Below, piece after piece: positions 1 through 12,900 of a DNA stretch of 64,000 nt. The notes under the pieces are model-generated. The model searched no databases. It was not told the origin of the DNA and saw only the letters and a program-made list of their open reading frames with translations. How positions within the stretch are numbered: position 1 is the first letter of the stretch; the number at the start of each line of letters is the position of its first letter. This DNA is from Corallium rubrum. Its lineage: Eukaryota; Cnidaria; Anthozoa; Scleralcyonacea; Coralliidae. The DNA lies in NCBI GenBank assembly GCA_964035015.1, contig OZ036010.1, forward strand, positions 12,266,986 to 12,330,985, written 5' to 3'. Made by a program: the position numbers and the translations under genes.

Positions 1-295
1 CCATACTTTTACTTCTACGTAAGTAAAAATTGAGGAGTTACTTTTTACTTTTACTTAAGTGCAAAATATCAGTACTTTGCTGAACACTGTTGACACATGA
101 CTGATATAAGAGTCTGAGTGGCTACAAAGCAACTGATATTCTGATACGAGCCCTAATTTATTTATTGATACAATCGTGTTACTAAAAAAACTGATAAAAA
201 TAAGAGATAATTAAGCAACACCATTGAAAAGTCTTTTTCTTAATTTATAAATTATAGTATTTATTATGTAAAATATATGTAGGATATACATGTAC
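1..295. other. left edge; intron of HECT-like gene with TE-like ACTTTTACTT motifs
   Basis: The minus-strand HECT-like gene continues leftward here as intron, because a GT donor is read at 295-294. The first 60 bases carry repeats of the TTTTACTT type that are often seen at the ends of DNA transposons, but no second end is visible. No coding sequence is supported. Confidence 0.35.
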
Positions 296-1496
296 CTGAA
301 AAGAACTCTCTCTTTGGTCCCCCATCATCAATGGCGGGTTCGCCAATGAACACTATCTTCACTTGGTTGTCTGGTGTAATTTTACCTTTTAACCTAGCTT
401 CTTTAAAATCAGACCACATATACTTCCTCCGAACATGCAATCTTACGACCTTTTTGGGCAAGGTTTCGGCGATATTTAATATGATTTCTTTAACATCTTT
501 GCTATCGTTGGTTGGTAGTGCTTGTGGCGAAGTCGACGGAGGAGAATCAGACACATCGCTAGTTGCTAAATATGCAGGTTGAACATCCCCAACCCAGATG
601 TCACAACATGCATCTGCATGATCTGCTATTGTGTCTATCGAATAGTAATCTAGACATGTTGGACATTCTACGAATTGCTCATTGTAAATATCATCCACCA
701 CATGCTGAAACTGAGATGAAGTTGCAGGGCTTCTTTTAGTTTCACGGTGATTAATCGTAGTGACGTTTGGAGGCGGATTTTCTAGCACATGGCATTCTGT
801 CTCATTTGGATTCTTGCTGCACGTAGCACTTGCACCAAGGGAAAGCGGGGCACCATCTTTGCCAGTGACACGGTTTTCCTCATTTTCCAAATCTGATTCA
901 CCACTATCAACACTTACACCACACTCTTTGAGACTAGAAATCTCAGAACACATGTATGCAGACCTCAATGCAACAAAAAGCGTTATGCGATTATAGTTTT
1001 TCCCTACGTCCTCCTTGTATTCTTTTAAGACAAATTCTTTTTCAGTACCTGGTAAGGTTGAAATTTCGTTACCATCTCCATTCAATAGGACATGCTCTAT
1101 ATCTCCTTGGATATTCTTGTCGTGGTTTGCGTGCTTCCTTACAGCCTTTTCCAAGATTTCGTTCTTTCCTGCAGATGGTAAAACCTTGATAGGAAGCATT
1201 TTCCCTCTACATTTTTTCAAATTCCCATCATTGTCGAGCTTCATGTAGCCAATATTTACACTTACTTCAGATTCTTTTTCCTTTCCTTTAGACTTGTTCT
1301 TATTCAGATTAGATTTTTTTGCCTTGGGCTCGAATCTGCTTTGTCTATCATGCTCCTTTCGGCGCCTAAAGTCTTCGAAACTAACAGTTTTACTTTTAGG
1401 CTTACTTGATGTAGTTGCACTTGCAGGTGTTGCAGCAGATTGTTCACCACTAGTTGATTGAAACGAACAGCCACAATTGTAACAAAAACAAGACGC
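296..1496 (-). CDS. HECT E3 ubiquitin ligase-like protein (G2E3-like), internal exon, partial
   Basis: A single long exon encodes a low-complexity N-terminal part, a C2HC zinc finger of UBZ4 type (FVECPTC, then HADACCDIW, near the middle), and at its C-terminal end the start of a HECT catalytic domain (KIVFIGEPAIDDGGPKREFF). The rest of the HECT domain with its catalytic cysteine must lie in exons left of the window. The open frame extends about 84 codons upstream of the first in-frame ATG at 1244, through a Cys-rich stretch (SCFCYNCGCSF) and a basic region, up to an in-frame stop. I therefore place an AG acceptor at 1498-1497. The exon ends in CAG followed by GTACAT at 296. In the family, HECT ligases transfer ubiquitin through a thioester. 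Similar UBZ-HECT genes are multicopy in cnidarians and fish and may be transposon-associated (inference). The donor is clear; the acceptor is weak. Confidence 0.6.
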
Positions 1497-2493
1497 CTGC
1501 TTAGGCGTTCACTCGGGCGACTGATTTCTGCAAATATTGCATAGGCCTTAATTAGCGCTCGGCACAAATTCTCTATATATGGTCTTATACGAAGTACTTG
1601 GTTCCATGAAGCGATTTGGTGTAAACAAGCTTATTAGCCGAAAAATTAAACGATCTTAATACTTTCAGTAGACTAGACAAAACTACAAAACCTATAGTGC
1701 TGAATTCGGCAGATTCAAGCGATGGTTCCGATATAGAATCATGTAAATCGTACCAACAGAAACTATTTAAACATGTTTTGAAAACACATTTCCCAAATGA
1801 AATACGACACCTTCACGATAGGCGATTTGTAGACGACTATAAACATATCTAAATATATTTTTGCATTATTTGGTGCATACCAGGCTTTAATACTAGGTAA
1901 ACATGTATATGTTCTTTGATATTCTGTGGCTCTTTCCTGTATCTCTACTAGTCCTCAAGTCAAGGCTTGATTCTGATGTCAATACGGCATTTTCTCGCGT
2001 CTGTAATATACTCGTCTATTCTGTCTTCATGGACAAACCTTGTCAGCAACATTACTGATCCACTATTGATGAATTCACCAATACCGCGGAAATCAGCTCA
2101 ACCCAACTATTAAACACTCGAAATCTTCAAGAAACACACCAACGCAAAGACGTTGTCGAAAAGAAGAACATGCTGTATACTCGCTATGGCCGTCGCGGCC
2201 GCAAAGCTTTACCGGAAGTAAAATGTGCAAAAATGCAATTTTGTGACCCGAAAACTAAAAAAAACCAGAAAAGCCGAAACCTAGACTCGTCCGACCACAG
2301 GTCGCCCGAGTAATTAGCCTCACCAACTGTCTGATAACCACATTTGAAACAAAACATAATGTATAAAAGAACTTGCAGTTCAATAAACAACGCGGCATGG
2401 GTTTGAAACTTCAAATCATGCAATGTTCATGGTCAGCGGTAAAGGTATTTTATGTATGAGGTACTTCATCTTGCACGGGTGTAGCGTCCCTAA
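1497..2493. other. no gene recognised; one short hairpin
   Basis: Upstream intron or flank of the HECT-like gene. No convincing exon was found. A 27 bp hairpin at 2285-2311 is repeated at 14580-14606 and is listed separately. Confidence 0.3.
2285..2311. repeat. short ACTCG...CGAGT hairpin, copy 1
   Basis: Inverted arms ACTCGTCCGACC and GGTCGCCCGAGT surround an ACA loop. They are preceded by CGAAACCTAG, as in the second copy at 14580-14606, so this is the end of a dispersed repeat rather than a chance hairpin. Confidence 0.45.
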
Positions 2494-3003
2494 TTTTTTT
2501 ACTTGCGTTGTGACTTTTTTTACTTGCGTTGACTTTTTTTACTTGTGTTGTGACTTTTTTTACTTGCGTTGTGACTTTTTTTTACTTGCGTTGTGACTTT
2601 TTTTACTTGCGTTGTGACTTTTTTAACTTGTGTTGTGACTTTTTTTACTTGCGTTGTGACTTTTTTACTTGTGTTGTGACTTTTTTTACTTCTGTTGTGA
2701 CTTTTTTTACTTGTGTTGTGACTTTTTTTACTTGCGTTGTGACTTTTTTTACTTGCGTTGTGACTTTTTTTTACTTGTGTTGTGACTTTTTTTTACTTGA
2801 GTTATGACTTTTTTTACTTGCGTTGTGACTTTTTTTACTTGCGTTGTGACTTTTTTAACTTGTGTTGTGACTTTTTTTACTTGCGTTGTGACTTTTTTAC
2901 TTGCGTTGTGACTTTTTTTACTTGTGTTGCGACTTTTTTTACTTGTGTTGCGAGTTATTTTACTTGTGTTGTGATTTCTTTTACTTGTGTTGTCACTTTT
3001 TTT
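2494..3003. repeat. minisatellite, 21-22 bp unit TGACTTTTTTTACTTGCGTTG
   Basis: About 24 head-to-tail copies of a unit with a T-tract, TACTTG and (C/T)GTTGTGAC. Copies vary mainly in T-tract length and in GCG versus GTG. The open frames across it (Phe/Thr/Cys/Val repeats) are a product of the periodicity and not genes. Confidence 0.92.
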
Positions 3004-4740
3004 TTGTCATGGCCCTTATGGGCCACCGTATGAATGTAAGCAAATTCTTCTTCTAATTAATATATTTCTTCTTGTCTGGCAAAACTGAAATTTACAAAGT
3101 GAACTCAGTAATGAAGAAAAACAAATATCAGTTTTTTATAGTTGTAAATTGCTATCAGCTATGAATTATCCCCATGTGAAGCCAGTGCTATAAAGCAAAA
3201 TACTTACATACATTATATCCTATTATCCTAGCTTCTTGTTAAGCCCAAGTGCCATTAAGCTATATATAAAAAGACAAATATCAAACATGGTATTTAGTTT
3301 CTAATAAATTAAACCTGTTTAATTAAATTGCCAATTAATTAAGGTCTTATTTTTTCATGCATTTACTCACATATACTTACAATAGCATCAATTGTATTTT
3401 GTTGCCATATCTGTTAATCAAGCCATGTACTGTATACTGTAAAGAAAGAGAAAACAGAGAACGCATTTAGTTCTTGAAACCTTGGTTGGGATTTTTCTGT
3501 AAATATTTCATTCTTTTCTTGTCTTTTTCCTGAAACATTTCCTGTAAAAACCAAAATATTTTCCTTGCAGCACTGCATCATGTTGTTGTGCAGTGCTGGT
3601 GTATTTACATATTTTTGATGTATTTTTTGCTAAATGCTTATTGTATTTTTTAACAGAAATTTTGGAGTAATCTTGCAGTCATTTGGCACATCTAAAAGGA
3701 AATCTTAGGGGCTGTTTACATGAGTTGACTCAACCAAGCTCCTCTCATCAAAATTTTTCATAATGGCTGCAAGAGAAGTTTAATTTCAGTTCTCTTACAA
3801 TTATTATGTACACTGATATTAAAGGAATGTTATTACCTGAACTGAAAGATGAGTCCAAATGGCTACAGGTACAGATTAGCATCCTGGAGCATGCTAGCTA
3901 GTCCTAAATTTCTTGGGTATGTGATGTAGTACTCCCTGTATTTTAAATAAAAGGACCTTAAATTAGAGTAATGTGCTGTGTAAAGCTTTGAAATTAGCTA
4001 TTTTAATAGTGATATGTAAATGGTTTTGAGTATTTAATACTGTATTGTGATTTGTGAATTTCTAACATGCAATGTTATAAAAAAATACTTTTGGAAGTTC
4101 TCCATGCACACCACCCCACCCCCACCCCCACCTCCTCTATGCATGCATCTAACCTTGGGCCTGACCCATCTTTGTTTCTTGCATTATGTGAAATGCAATG
4201 CAAAAACATGAAGTAAAAACCCCACACACATGCACCCTGCCTCCCAATAGGTTGAACAACTATTAACTTCCTTTAATAGAATGGCTGATTTTCTTCCAAA
4301 TTGAATATAAATAATCTTCCACACCTCATACAAAAATGGCTGGACTGGATTTTATTGTTTGGCATAGTTTGCCAAGGAATCATTTTTAATAGTACATCAT
4401 GTGAAAAGGCATTGGAACAATTAATATACCCACCTCTCATTTTTGACAAAAATGTGGTCTATTATGAAGGTGGTCCAAAAACCCAACAAGTGAAATTATG
4501 GGGGCCACTTTTTAATATGGTCAGCTATGCATGAGCTTGAAGCTACAATGCTCTGATGATTACAGCTCATAATCAGGTAAAAAATATTAAATAGGAATAG
4601 AAATCATAGTTGTTACTTCTCATTATGTCAATGAGAAGGGTGACAAAATTTGTCAGAAGAAACTTATTTTCTACTATTAAAAATTATTAAACATATTAGT
4701 TATTTGGATAGTTGACACTCACCTTTATTTAGTTGAAAAC
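3004..4740. other. AT-rich stretch without recognised gene
   Basis: The reading frames here are short and lack recognisable motifs. No RNA gene or terminal inverted repeat was seen. It lies between the minisatellite and the first transposon-like unit. Confidence 0.4.
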
Positions 4741-5595
4741 AAAAGTACAAAACCACTTTGTCTTTGAATAGAAAAAGTAAAAAAAATACTTCCTTGCTGC
4801 TGACACCATAACTTTTTGTGGAGCAGTCCATCTTTGATTTCACCTTTTATTAACCTCTTTACAATTTTTGTGTTTCTTCGTATTTAAAAAAAACAGCATC
4901 CACTTCTTTATAGTTTTCATAATAGCTTTCTGTCAGTCTTCGCCTGTCAAGAAAACTGTCTTTTTTTTCATCTTCAAGACACTGTAAATCCACACGGTTT
5001 TGGTACGTATTCTCAGCGACAAAAACACTTGCAGAAAGATGCCACAACTTGAAATTAACATTGAACTATTATATTTTTGAAAAGACGTGAAGTTTTGAGT
5101 GCTTTAATTGAGAATTCGGCTCTCTTCTGTTCATTTTTCCATGCCAGATATTACTGAAAGCGTTCACTTTGACACTTTCCCCATTCTTTTATCGCTCACG
5201 AACTGATTCGCCAAAATAACCGCGAGAAAATCGCGTGTGCATACTATTCTTGTTCAACAACACTGTTCACGCCTGTTGAAATAACATTGAACAACAATGT
5301 GAATCCAACAGTGTTGTTCATGCATGATATAACAGGTTGTTATGGCATGATGTAGTAACAGTGCTGAACAGCCATGTTATAACGACGGTGAACAATGCTG
5401 TTCTAACAGTGTTGTTCTCTCCTGTTCCAACAGCCATGAACAGCTACTGTTGCTTCATCATTGCTGAACAATGCTGTTGGAACAATGATGAACAATACTG
5501 TTGGTTCAACAGTGCTGTTCACGCATGATAGCCGCCTTGTTACAGTACTGTTCAGCCATCATTGTTGCAACAACCTGTGCTATTTTTGGCTGTGT
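4740..5595. mobile_element. diverged, partial copy of the tandem TIR unit
   Basis: This stretch aligns with 9010-9900 and 12660-13550 at clearly lower identity. The order is the same: an inverted ATG-like exon start (minus strand, codons for M-V-S-A-A-R-K-Y-F), then a segment encoding SVFVAE on the minus strand, then an array of AACA/TGTTC hairpin repeats, and an end resembling ATTTTT-(ACG/GGC)-TGTGTA. It looks like an older member of the family whose left part is missing or unrecognisable. Confidence 0.55.
5230..5570. repeat. AACA...TGTTCATGCATGA hairpin repeat cluster (old copy)
   Basis: Degenerate short units alternate between AACA(G/A)TG(T/C)TG and TGTTC(A/T)... with ATGCATGA spacers. 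Neighbouring units are partly inverted, so the array can fold on itself. Equivalent clusters occur at 6055-6300, 9535-9870, 9950-10200 and 13190-13530. Confidence 0.6.
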
Positions 5596-6022
5596 AGCAT
5601 TTGCTGGCAGGTCAGTGGGCGCGCCGAACGATCCTTGGGACTACTTCAAGTAACTCACAATGTAAGGGATTAGATTTGATAAGACGGCCTATTAAGCATC
5701 GCCGTTCAATATGAGAGATCTAAGAGATACCAGGTAATTATTTCGCGTGTGTATTCATCTGTTTCTTTGCAGCTGTGGTTATAAACCAGGATAAATCAAG
5801 ACTGATGAATCAATGATGAATTAAGACCGATGAATTGAATTAATATTTCTTAAGAAGTCAGATCTTTGATCAAAATCTGTTTCAGTCAAAATCTGACTGT
5901 TGCTTAAGCAACCTTTGCAACTGTCTGAATCCGCCCCTGGCGCTGTTCCGTTTTATTGTTGCGTTCGACAAAGGAGAACGCGTACTAATCTTACACTTTA
6001 TGGTTGACTTTGTTACAATAAC

Positions 6023-9000
6023 TACACGCGTAAAAACGCACAGCTTGTTTTTGCCTGTTGACAGGCTTGAACATGATTGATGTCGACAGGCTTGAACATG
6101 GTTGAGCTGGCCAGCTTGAACATGGTTGTTAACAGGCTTGTTCATGCATGTTGGAACAATCTGTTCATCGCTTGTCAAAGGAACAGACCTGAACAAGGTT
6201 GTTGAAACAGCAAGTTTCATGCATGATAACAGCGTTGTTTTAGCGTGACGAAGTAACACGCTAGAACATGGTTGTTCCGACATGGTTGTTCGGGCATGAT
6301 ATCAATGCTGTTTTTGTCTGTTTAAATCGAGAAATTTTCGCGTTTTTACGCGTTTTCCCCGTGTATTCCACGCGTGGATAAACAAAATGCCGGTACAAAA
6401 ATTCCCCGGGTGTACCCCGTTTGCTGCCGAAAAAACTGAGAAAAAACTTGCACAGAAGTAACTACGACTAAAAAAACTACGCGACAGAAACATCAGGTAA
6501 CTGTTTTTATTATTTTTCACACCTATCAACTAAGATTTACAAAAATAAAGAGCATTTCACTACTATAAGTCTTCTTATTTTTCCACGAATGTACAGCGTA
6601 CAATCCAACAATTTTTGTACACTTCGTTTTTCTAATTTAGCCACATATAATACTGCAAAAAGAAAAGAAAAATGGTCATGCATACAATCTTTACTTACAA
6701 ATCCAGGCTTGCGAAGATGCAAAGTATAAATTATGTAGCCAAAACTAGGAAAGAAGAAAAATATCTTATTAGTTTTCGAATACTTTTTGTCAGTATTTAC
6801 CACACTATATAATGTATAAATATTAAATACAACATTGCTGAGTTAATCTTGCAATTCACATTTGGCAGCCCATATTTCTTAAATTCCTTCTGCATGGCCA
6901 CACTATATAAATTAGAGAAGACAATTATGTATTTTGAGAATTAAACTAGATACAATACAACCTATCAACACAGTATAAGTACCCTTAACATTTGGCATTT
7001 ACTGTAATACTGTATAATAATGTATAATTTTTTGTCTAGCTGGATACACCATAAAATAAAGAAAAAAAGAAAGAAAGGCATATTACTATTAGTTTCTAAA
7101 TCTCAAAAATGCTAGCAAATGTACACCTGTATTTTCTCCTTGCCTGGAGAAAGAGAAATAAAAAAGACATGAATTTCTAAATCTTAAAAATGCTAACCTA
7201 ATACACACCTGTTAGGTTTTATCTCTCCTTACAGTACCAGGCCAAGCTACACAAAGAAGAAAAGAAGGACCTTAATTTCTAAACCTTAAAAATGCTGAGC
7301 TATAAATACACACCTGTTAGATGTCATCATAAAATCATAATTGTTTCCCATTGCCAGGCCTGATGCAGTGATGCTACATAATGAAAAAACAACAATATAA
7401 TAAAAATAAAACAACATAATAAAAATAACTTTTCAGCTGTCTTATTTATTCAATCCAGGCCCTGGTTTCTTGCCCACAACTCACATAGTAGATCTTTACT
7501 CTTCTTTATTGTTCATGTTGCCATATCACCACGGCATTTGTATACTATGAAAAAACCCAAAAAACAGGTAAAACATTTTGTAAACTTTTCCTCCTCTGAT
7601 TAACTGAAAGTTTACCTTCAGTTTCCTCTAATAAAACCACTGTACTAAAGTTTGATCTTGAATATATTTACAAAAAATTTAGAAGACACAGTCATTTTAA
7701 ACATGGATGCATGTGGCATACATTGTCCTGTTATTAAATGATATAAAATAACAAGAAATGTGAAGTAGAATATTTCATACTATTTTAAATATATTTTAAA
7801 TTTGGCTCACCTCTATACCAGTTTTTGTATATATAAAATTATGGTAGTTTATTGGTATGGAAAAGTTATACCTGTCGAGTGTGCAATGTTCTGGCTAGGT
7901 ATTGCATGTAGTTATGGCTAGTATACAGTTAGACAAATAATAATATAAATAATCATATACAATGTAAGAAAAACAACTTAAAATAAATTATTTTAATATT
8001 AGAGTTTTACGAATATTGTTTAGTACCATAATTGTAAAAATATGATGAAATGTTAGTCTTGATACTTGCAGAATGGGTCATTCCAGAAAACATCCACACC
8101 TCCCCCATGGAGGCAATGTGAAGTTGACCCCCTCCCCCCTTCGGACATCCTAGTACATTTTACTATTATCAGAAGTAGATTTACCCCCCTCCCTCCCCAG
8201 ATGGTACAAATTTCCTCTGTGGGGGAGGTATGGATCTTTTCTGGAATGATCCAATAAATATTTTTATAGTGTTATTATGCACCTGTCAATGTTAGCCCGG
8301 AGGGATGGGGGTTGGGCAAAGGGTGGGGATTTGACAATTTATCATTAAAAATTGTCGTATTCCACTCCCTATCCCTCATGTTTCTCCTCTGCTACAACCA
8401 AAAATCCCCACCTCTGAAGAGACATTCACTGTCAGTCTGGACTCTGGGGATGGACATATTGATCAATTCCCTACCCCTGGCCTAACCCCTCCCCCCCCCC
8501 CCCCCCCCCCTTTGGGACAACCATTGATAGGTGCATTACATTTTCTGGATTGTGGCTTAATATGCATTTAAAAATTAAAAATACATGTATAATAAAATAT
8601 CGGCAAATGTTTCTTTGACATTTAATACTACCCCCTCCCCCATCTCATGCACCCCTCAAGTGTAACAAATATCAAAGCCCAGACAATTAGAGAAATGGTA
8701 AAAATGAAAATATTTATTGAACTGCAACATCTTCGCAGAGTGATTAAATTATTACAATTACAAAGACTTTATGTACATAAGGTTTTCTTCAATGTTATGG
8801 GCTTTTTCAAAGTAATTGTCTGCGCTTTGATATTTCTAACTAAATTACGTTTTCTGCCTGGAATCTCTGTCTCGATTATAAATAGTTTTGTGCAATACTA
8901 TTACTATATGTCCGACAAATCCGACAATATTAGAAAACAACAGAATTATTTACGTCCAGAAATTTAATTTCTAACTTAATCTTATTGTACTATCATTCAT

Positions 9001-9903
9001 TTGACTAGTTTGCTAGATTTTAAAACTTACCTTAGGGAAAAGGGAAAATACTTTGTTGCTGCTGACGCCATAGCTTTTGTACAATTGTCCAATTTTGCCT
9101 TGTTTCAACACCAGTGTTTTGTCGCATTTTGGAAAAGAAACGAGCTTCACAAGCTTTCAAACTTGTACCGTACATACTGCTGGAACAAACTTTCTGTTAT
9201 ATCTCCAAAGTCCTGGCCCAACGAGGATATATAAGTTAGTGAGTGATGATTTTTTCGTTTCCATTTCATCAAGACACTCTGCAGTGAGTCTCTGGGCATG
9301 CTGTACAAAACTCACACACTTGTTGCGCGTAATTTCCGCCACAAAAACATTCGCAGAAAACTGTCAAAGTTTGAAATAAACATCCAACGTTTTTTATGTT
9401 AAGAAGACATGGGTTTTTCGATAATTCAGCAATATAAAATGTTGTTTGTTTTCCCACCGGTGCCAGGACTGTAAGTTCGTTGCGTGAAAGTGTCGAGAAC
9501 CCTCGCGTGTTCCTCGCTAAAAACACGAACACTCGTAACAGGCATGAACAATGTTGTCGAACGAACAACGTTGTTCATGCCTGTTTGAACAACATAAAAC
9601 TATCATGATGAATCAACAGTGTTGTTCATGCATGATACAACATGTTGTTCGGGCATGTTGAATCAACAGCATTGAACAGTCATGATACAACAACCATGAA
9701 CTTGGTTGTTTTATCAAGCTAGGTTTTGCTTGTTGCAACATGCATGAACAAGCCTTGTCGATTCTCCAAGCTGTAACAACATGTTGAAACATGCATGAAC
9801 AATGCTGTTATTTCACCAATCATGTTCTAGCCTGTTAACAGTGCTGTTCATGGGTTGTTGAGCCAACAACCCTGTTATAGCCTGTGAGATTTTTACGTGT
9901 GTA
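6023..9903. mobile_element. tandem TIR unit 1 (3.88 kb)
   Basis: The unit begins TACACGCGTAAAAA and ends TTTTTACGTGTGTA, which are imperfect inverted repeats of each other. It is followed after 7 bases (actgatc) by a near-identical unit. Hairpin-repeat clusters of the TGTTCATGCATG type sit inside both ends. The interior is AT-rich with no intact transposase. On the minus strand there is a possible first exon at 9071-9031 (M-A-S-A-A-T-K-Y-F, then GTAAGT), and a nearby frame encoding FSANVFVAEIT that is also kept in the old copy at 4859-5047. It may be a non-autonomous DNA element or the remains of an autonomous one. Confidence 0.6.
8073..8254. mobile_element. MITE, TGGGTCATTCCAG ends, inside unit 1
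   Basis: The left end TGGGTCATTCCAGAAAA and the right end CTTTTCTGGAATGATCCAA are inverted repeats around a C-rich and then G-rich core. Related ends are at 31609-31770 and in the 27895-28575 region. The counterpart in unit 2 has lost its right half. Confidence 0.6.
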
Positions 9904-9910
9904 ACTGATC

Positions 9911-12900
9911 TACACGCGTAAAAACGCACAGCTTGTTTTTGCTTGTTAACAGGCTTGAACATGATTGATGTCGACAGGCTTGAACATGGTTGAGCTGGCC
10001 AGCTTGAACATGGTTGTTGACAGGCTTGTTCATGCATGTTGGAGCAATCTGTTCATGGCTTGTCAAAGGAACAGACCTGAACAAGGTTGTTGAAACAGCA
10101 AGTTTCATGCATGATAACAGCGTTGTTTTAGCGTGATGAAGTAACACGCTAGAACATGGTTGTTCTGACATGGTTGTTCGGGCATGATATCAATGCTGTT
10201 TTTGTCTGTTTAAATCGAGAAATTTTCGCGTTTTTCCCGTGTATTCCACGCGTGAATAAACAAAATGCCGGTACAGAAATTCCCCGGGTGTACCCCATTT
10301 GGCGTTTGCTGCCGAAAAAACTGAGAAAAAACTTGGACAGAAGTAACTACGACTAAAAAAACTACGCGACAGAAACATCAGGTAACTGTTTTTATTATTT
10401 TTCACACCTATCAACTAAGATTTACAAAAATAATGAGCATTTCACTACTATAAGTCTTCTTATTTTTCGACGAATGCGTGCAATCCTACAATTTTTTTAC
10501 ACTTCGTTTTTCTAATTTAGCCACATAATACTGCAAAAAGAAAAGAAAAATGGTCATGCATATAATCTTTACTTACAAATCCAGGCTTAAGAAGATGCAA
10601 AGTATAAATTATGTAGCCAAAACTAGGAAAGAAGAAAAATATCTTATTAGTTTTCGAATACTTTTTGTCAATATTTACCACACTATATAATGTATAAATA
10701 TTAAATACAACATTGCTGAGTTAATCTTGCAATCCACATTTGGCAGCCCATATTTCTTAAATTCCTTCTGCATGGCCACACTATATAAATTAGAGAAGAC
10801 AAATATATATTTTGAGAATTAAACTACATACAACCTATCAACACAGTATAAGTACCCTTAAGCCATTTGGCATTTACTGTCTAATACTGTAATGTATAAT
10901 TCTTTGTCTAGCTGGATACACCATAAAATAAAGAAAAAAAGAAAGAAAGGCATATTACTATTAGTTTCTAAATCTCAAAAATGCTAGCAAATGTACACCT
11001 GTATTTTCTCCTTGTCTGGAGAAAGAGAAATAAAAAAGACATGAATTTCTAAATCTTAAAAATGCTAACCTAATACACACCTGTCAGGTTTTATTGTGGT
11101 TATAATCTCTCCTTACAGTACCAGGCCAAGCTACACAAAGAGGAAAAGAAGGACCTTAATTTCTAAACCTTAAAAATGCTGAGCTATAAATACACACCTG
11201 TTAGATGTCATCATAAATTCATAATTATTTCCCATTGCCAGGCCTGATGCAGTGATGCTACATAATGAAAAAAACCCAACAATATAATAAAAATAAAACA
11301 ATGTAATAAAAATGACTTTTCAGCTGTCTTATTTATTCAATCCAGGCCCTGGTTTCTTGCCCACAACTCACATAGTAGATCTTTACTCTTCTTTATTGTT
11401 CATGTTGCCATATCACCACTGCATTTGTATACTATGAAAAAACCCCAAAAAAACAGGTAAAACATTTTGTAAACTTTTTCTCTTCTGATTAACTGAAAGT
11501 TTACCTTCAGTTTCCTCTAATAAAACCACTGTACTAGAGTTTGATCTTGAATATAATATTTACACAAAATTTAGAAGACACAGTCATTTTAAACATGCAT
11601 GCATGTGGCATACATTGTCCTGTTATTAAATTATATAAAATAACAAGAAATGTGAAGTAGAATATTTCATACCATTTTAAATATATTTTAAATTTGGCTC
11701 ACCTCTATACCAGTTTTTGTATAATGGTAGTTTATTGGTATGGAAAACAGTTATACCTGTCGAGTGTGCAATGTTCTGGCTAGGTATTGCATGTAGTTAT
11801 GGCTAGTATACAGTTAGATAAATAATAATATAAATAATCATATACAATGTAAGAAAAACAACTTAAAATAAATTATTTTAATATTAGAGTTTTACGAATA
11901 TTTTTAATATAATGAAATGTTTAGTCTTGATACTTGCAGAATGGGTCATTCCAGAAAACATCCACACCTCCCCCACGGAGGAAATGTGAAGTTGACCCCG
12001 TTCCCCCTTCGGATGTCCTATCCCTCATGTTTCTCCTCTGCTATAACCAAAAATCCCCACCTCTGAAGAGACATTCACTGTCAGTCTCGACCCTGGGGAT
12101 GGACATATTGATCAATTCCCTACCCCTTGCCTAACCCCTCCTCCCCCCTTTGGGACTAACATTGATAGGTCCATTACATTTTCTGGATTGTGGCTTAATA
12201 TGCATTTAAAAACAAAAAAATACATGTATAATAAAATATCGGCAAATGTTTCTTTGACATTTAATACTACCCCCTCCCCCATCTCATGCACCCCTCAAGT
12301 GTAACAAATATCATAGCCCAGACAATTAGAGAAATGGTAAAAATGAAAATATTTATTGAACTGCAACATCTTCGCAGAGTGATTAAATTATTACAATTAC
12401 AAAGACTTTATGTACATAAGGTTTTCTTCAATGTTATGGGCTTTTTCAAAGTAGTTGTCTGCGCTTTGATATTTCTAACTAAATTATGTTTTCTGCCTGG
12501 AATCTCTGTCTGGATTATAAATAGTTTTGTGCAATACTAATTATATTATTACTATATGTCCGACAAATCCGACAATATTAGAAAACAACAGAATTATTTA
12601 CGTCCAGAAATTTCATTTCTAACTTAATCTTATTGTACTATCATTCATTTGACTAGTTTACTAGATTTTAAAACTTACCTTAGGGAAAAGGGAAAATACT
12701 TTGTTGCTGCTGACGCCATAGCTTTTGTCCAATTGTCCAATTTTGCCTTGTTTCAACACCAGTGTTTTGTCGCATTTTGGAAAAGAAACGAGCTTCACAA
12801 GCTTTCAAACTTGTACCGTACATACTGCTGGAACAAACTTTCTGTTATATCTCCAAAGTCCTGGCCCAACGAGGATATATAAGTTAGTGAGTGATGATTT

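Noticed and set aside
2529-3033. Two open frames of 83-92 codons with Phe/Thr/Cys/Val repeats
   Set aside because: They are translations of the 21-22 bp minisatellite and appear in multiple frames.
8647-8967. 106-codon frame with basic and hydrophobic parts, repeated at 12286-12540
   Set aside because: Conserved only because the two tandem units are near-identical. It is cut short in the second copy, with no family motif.
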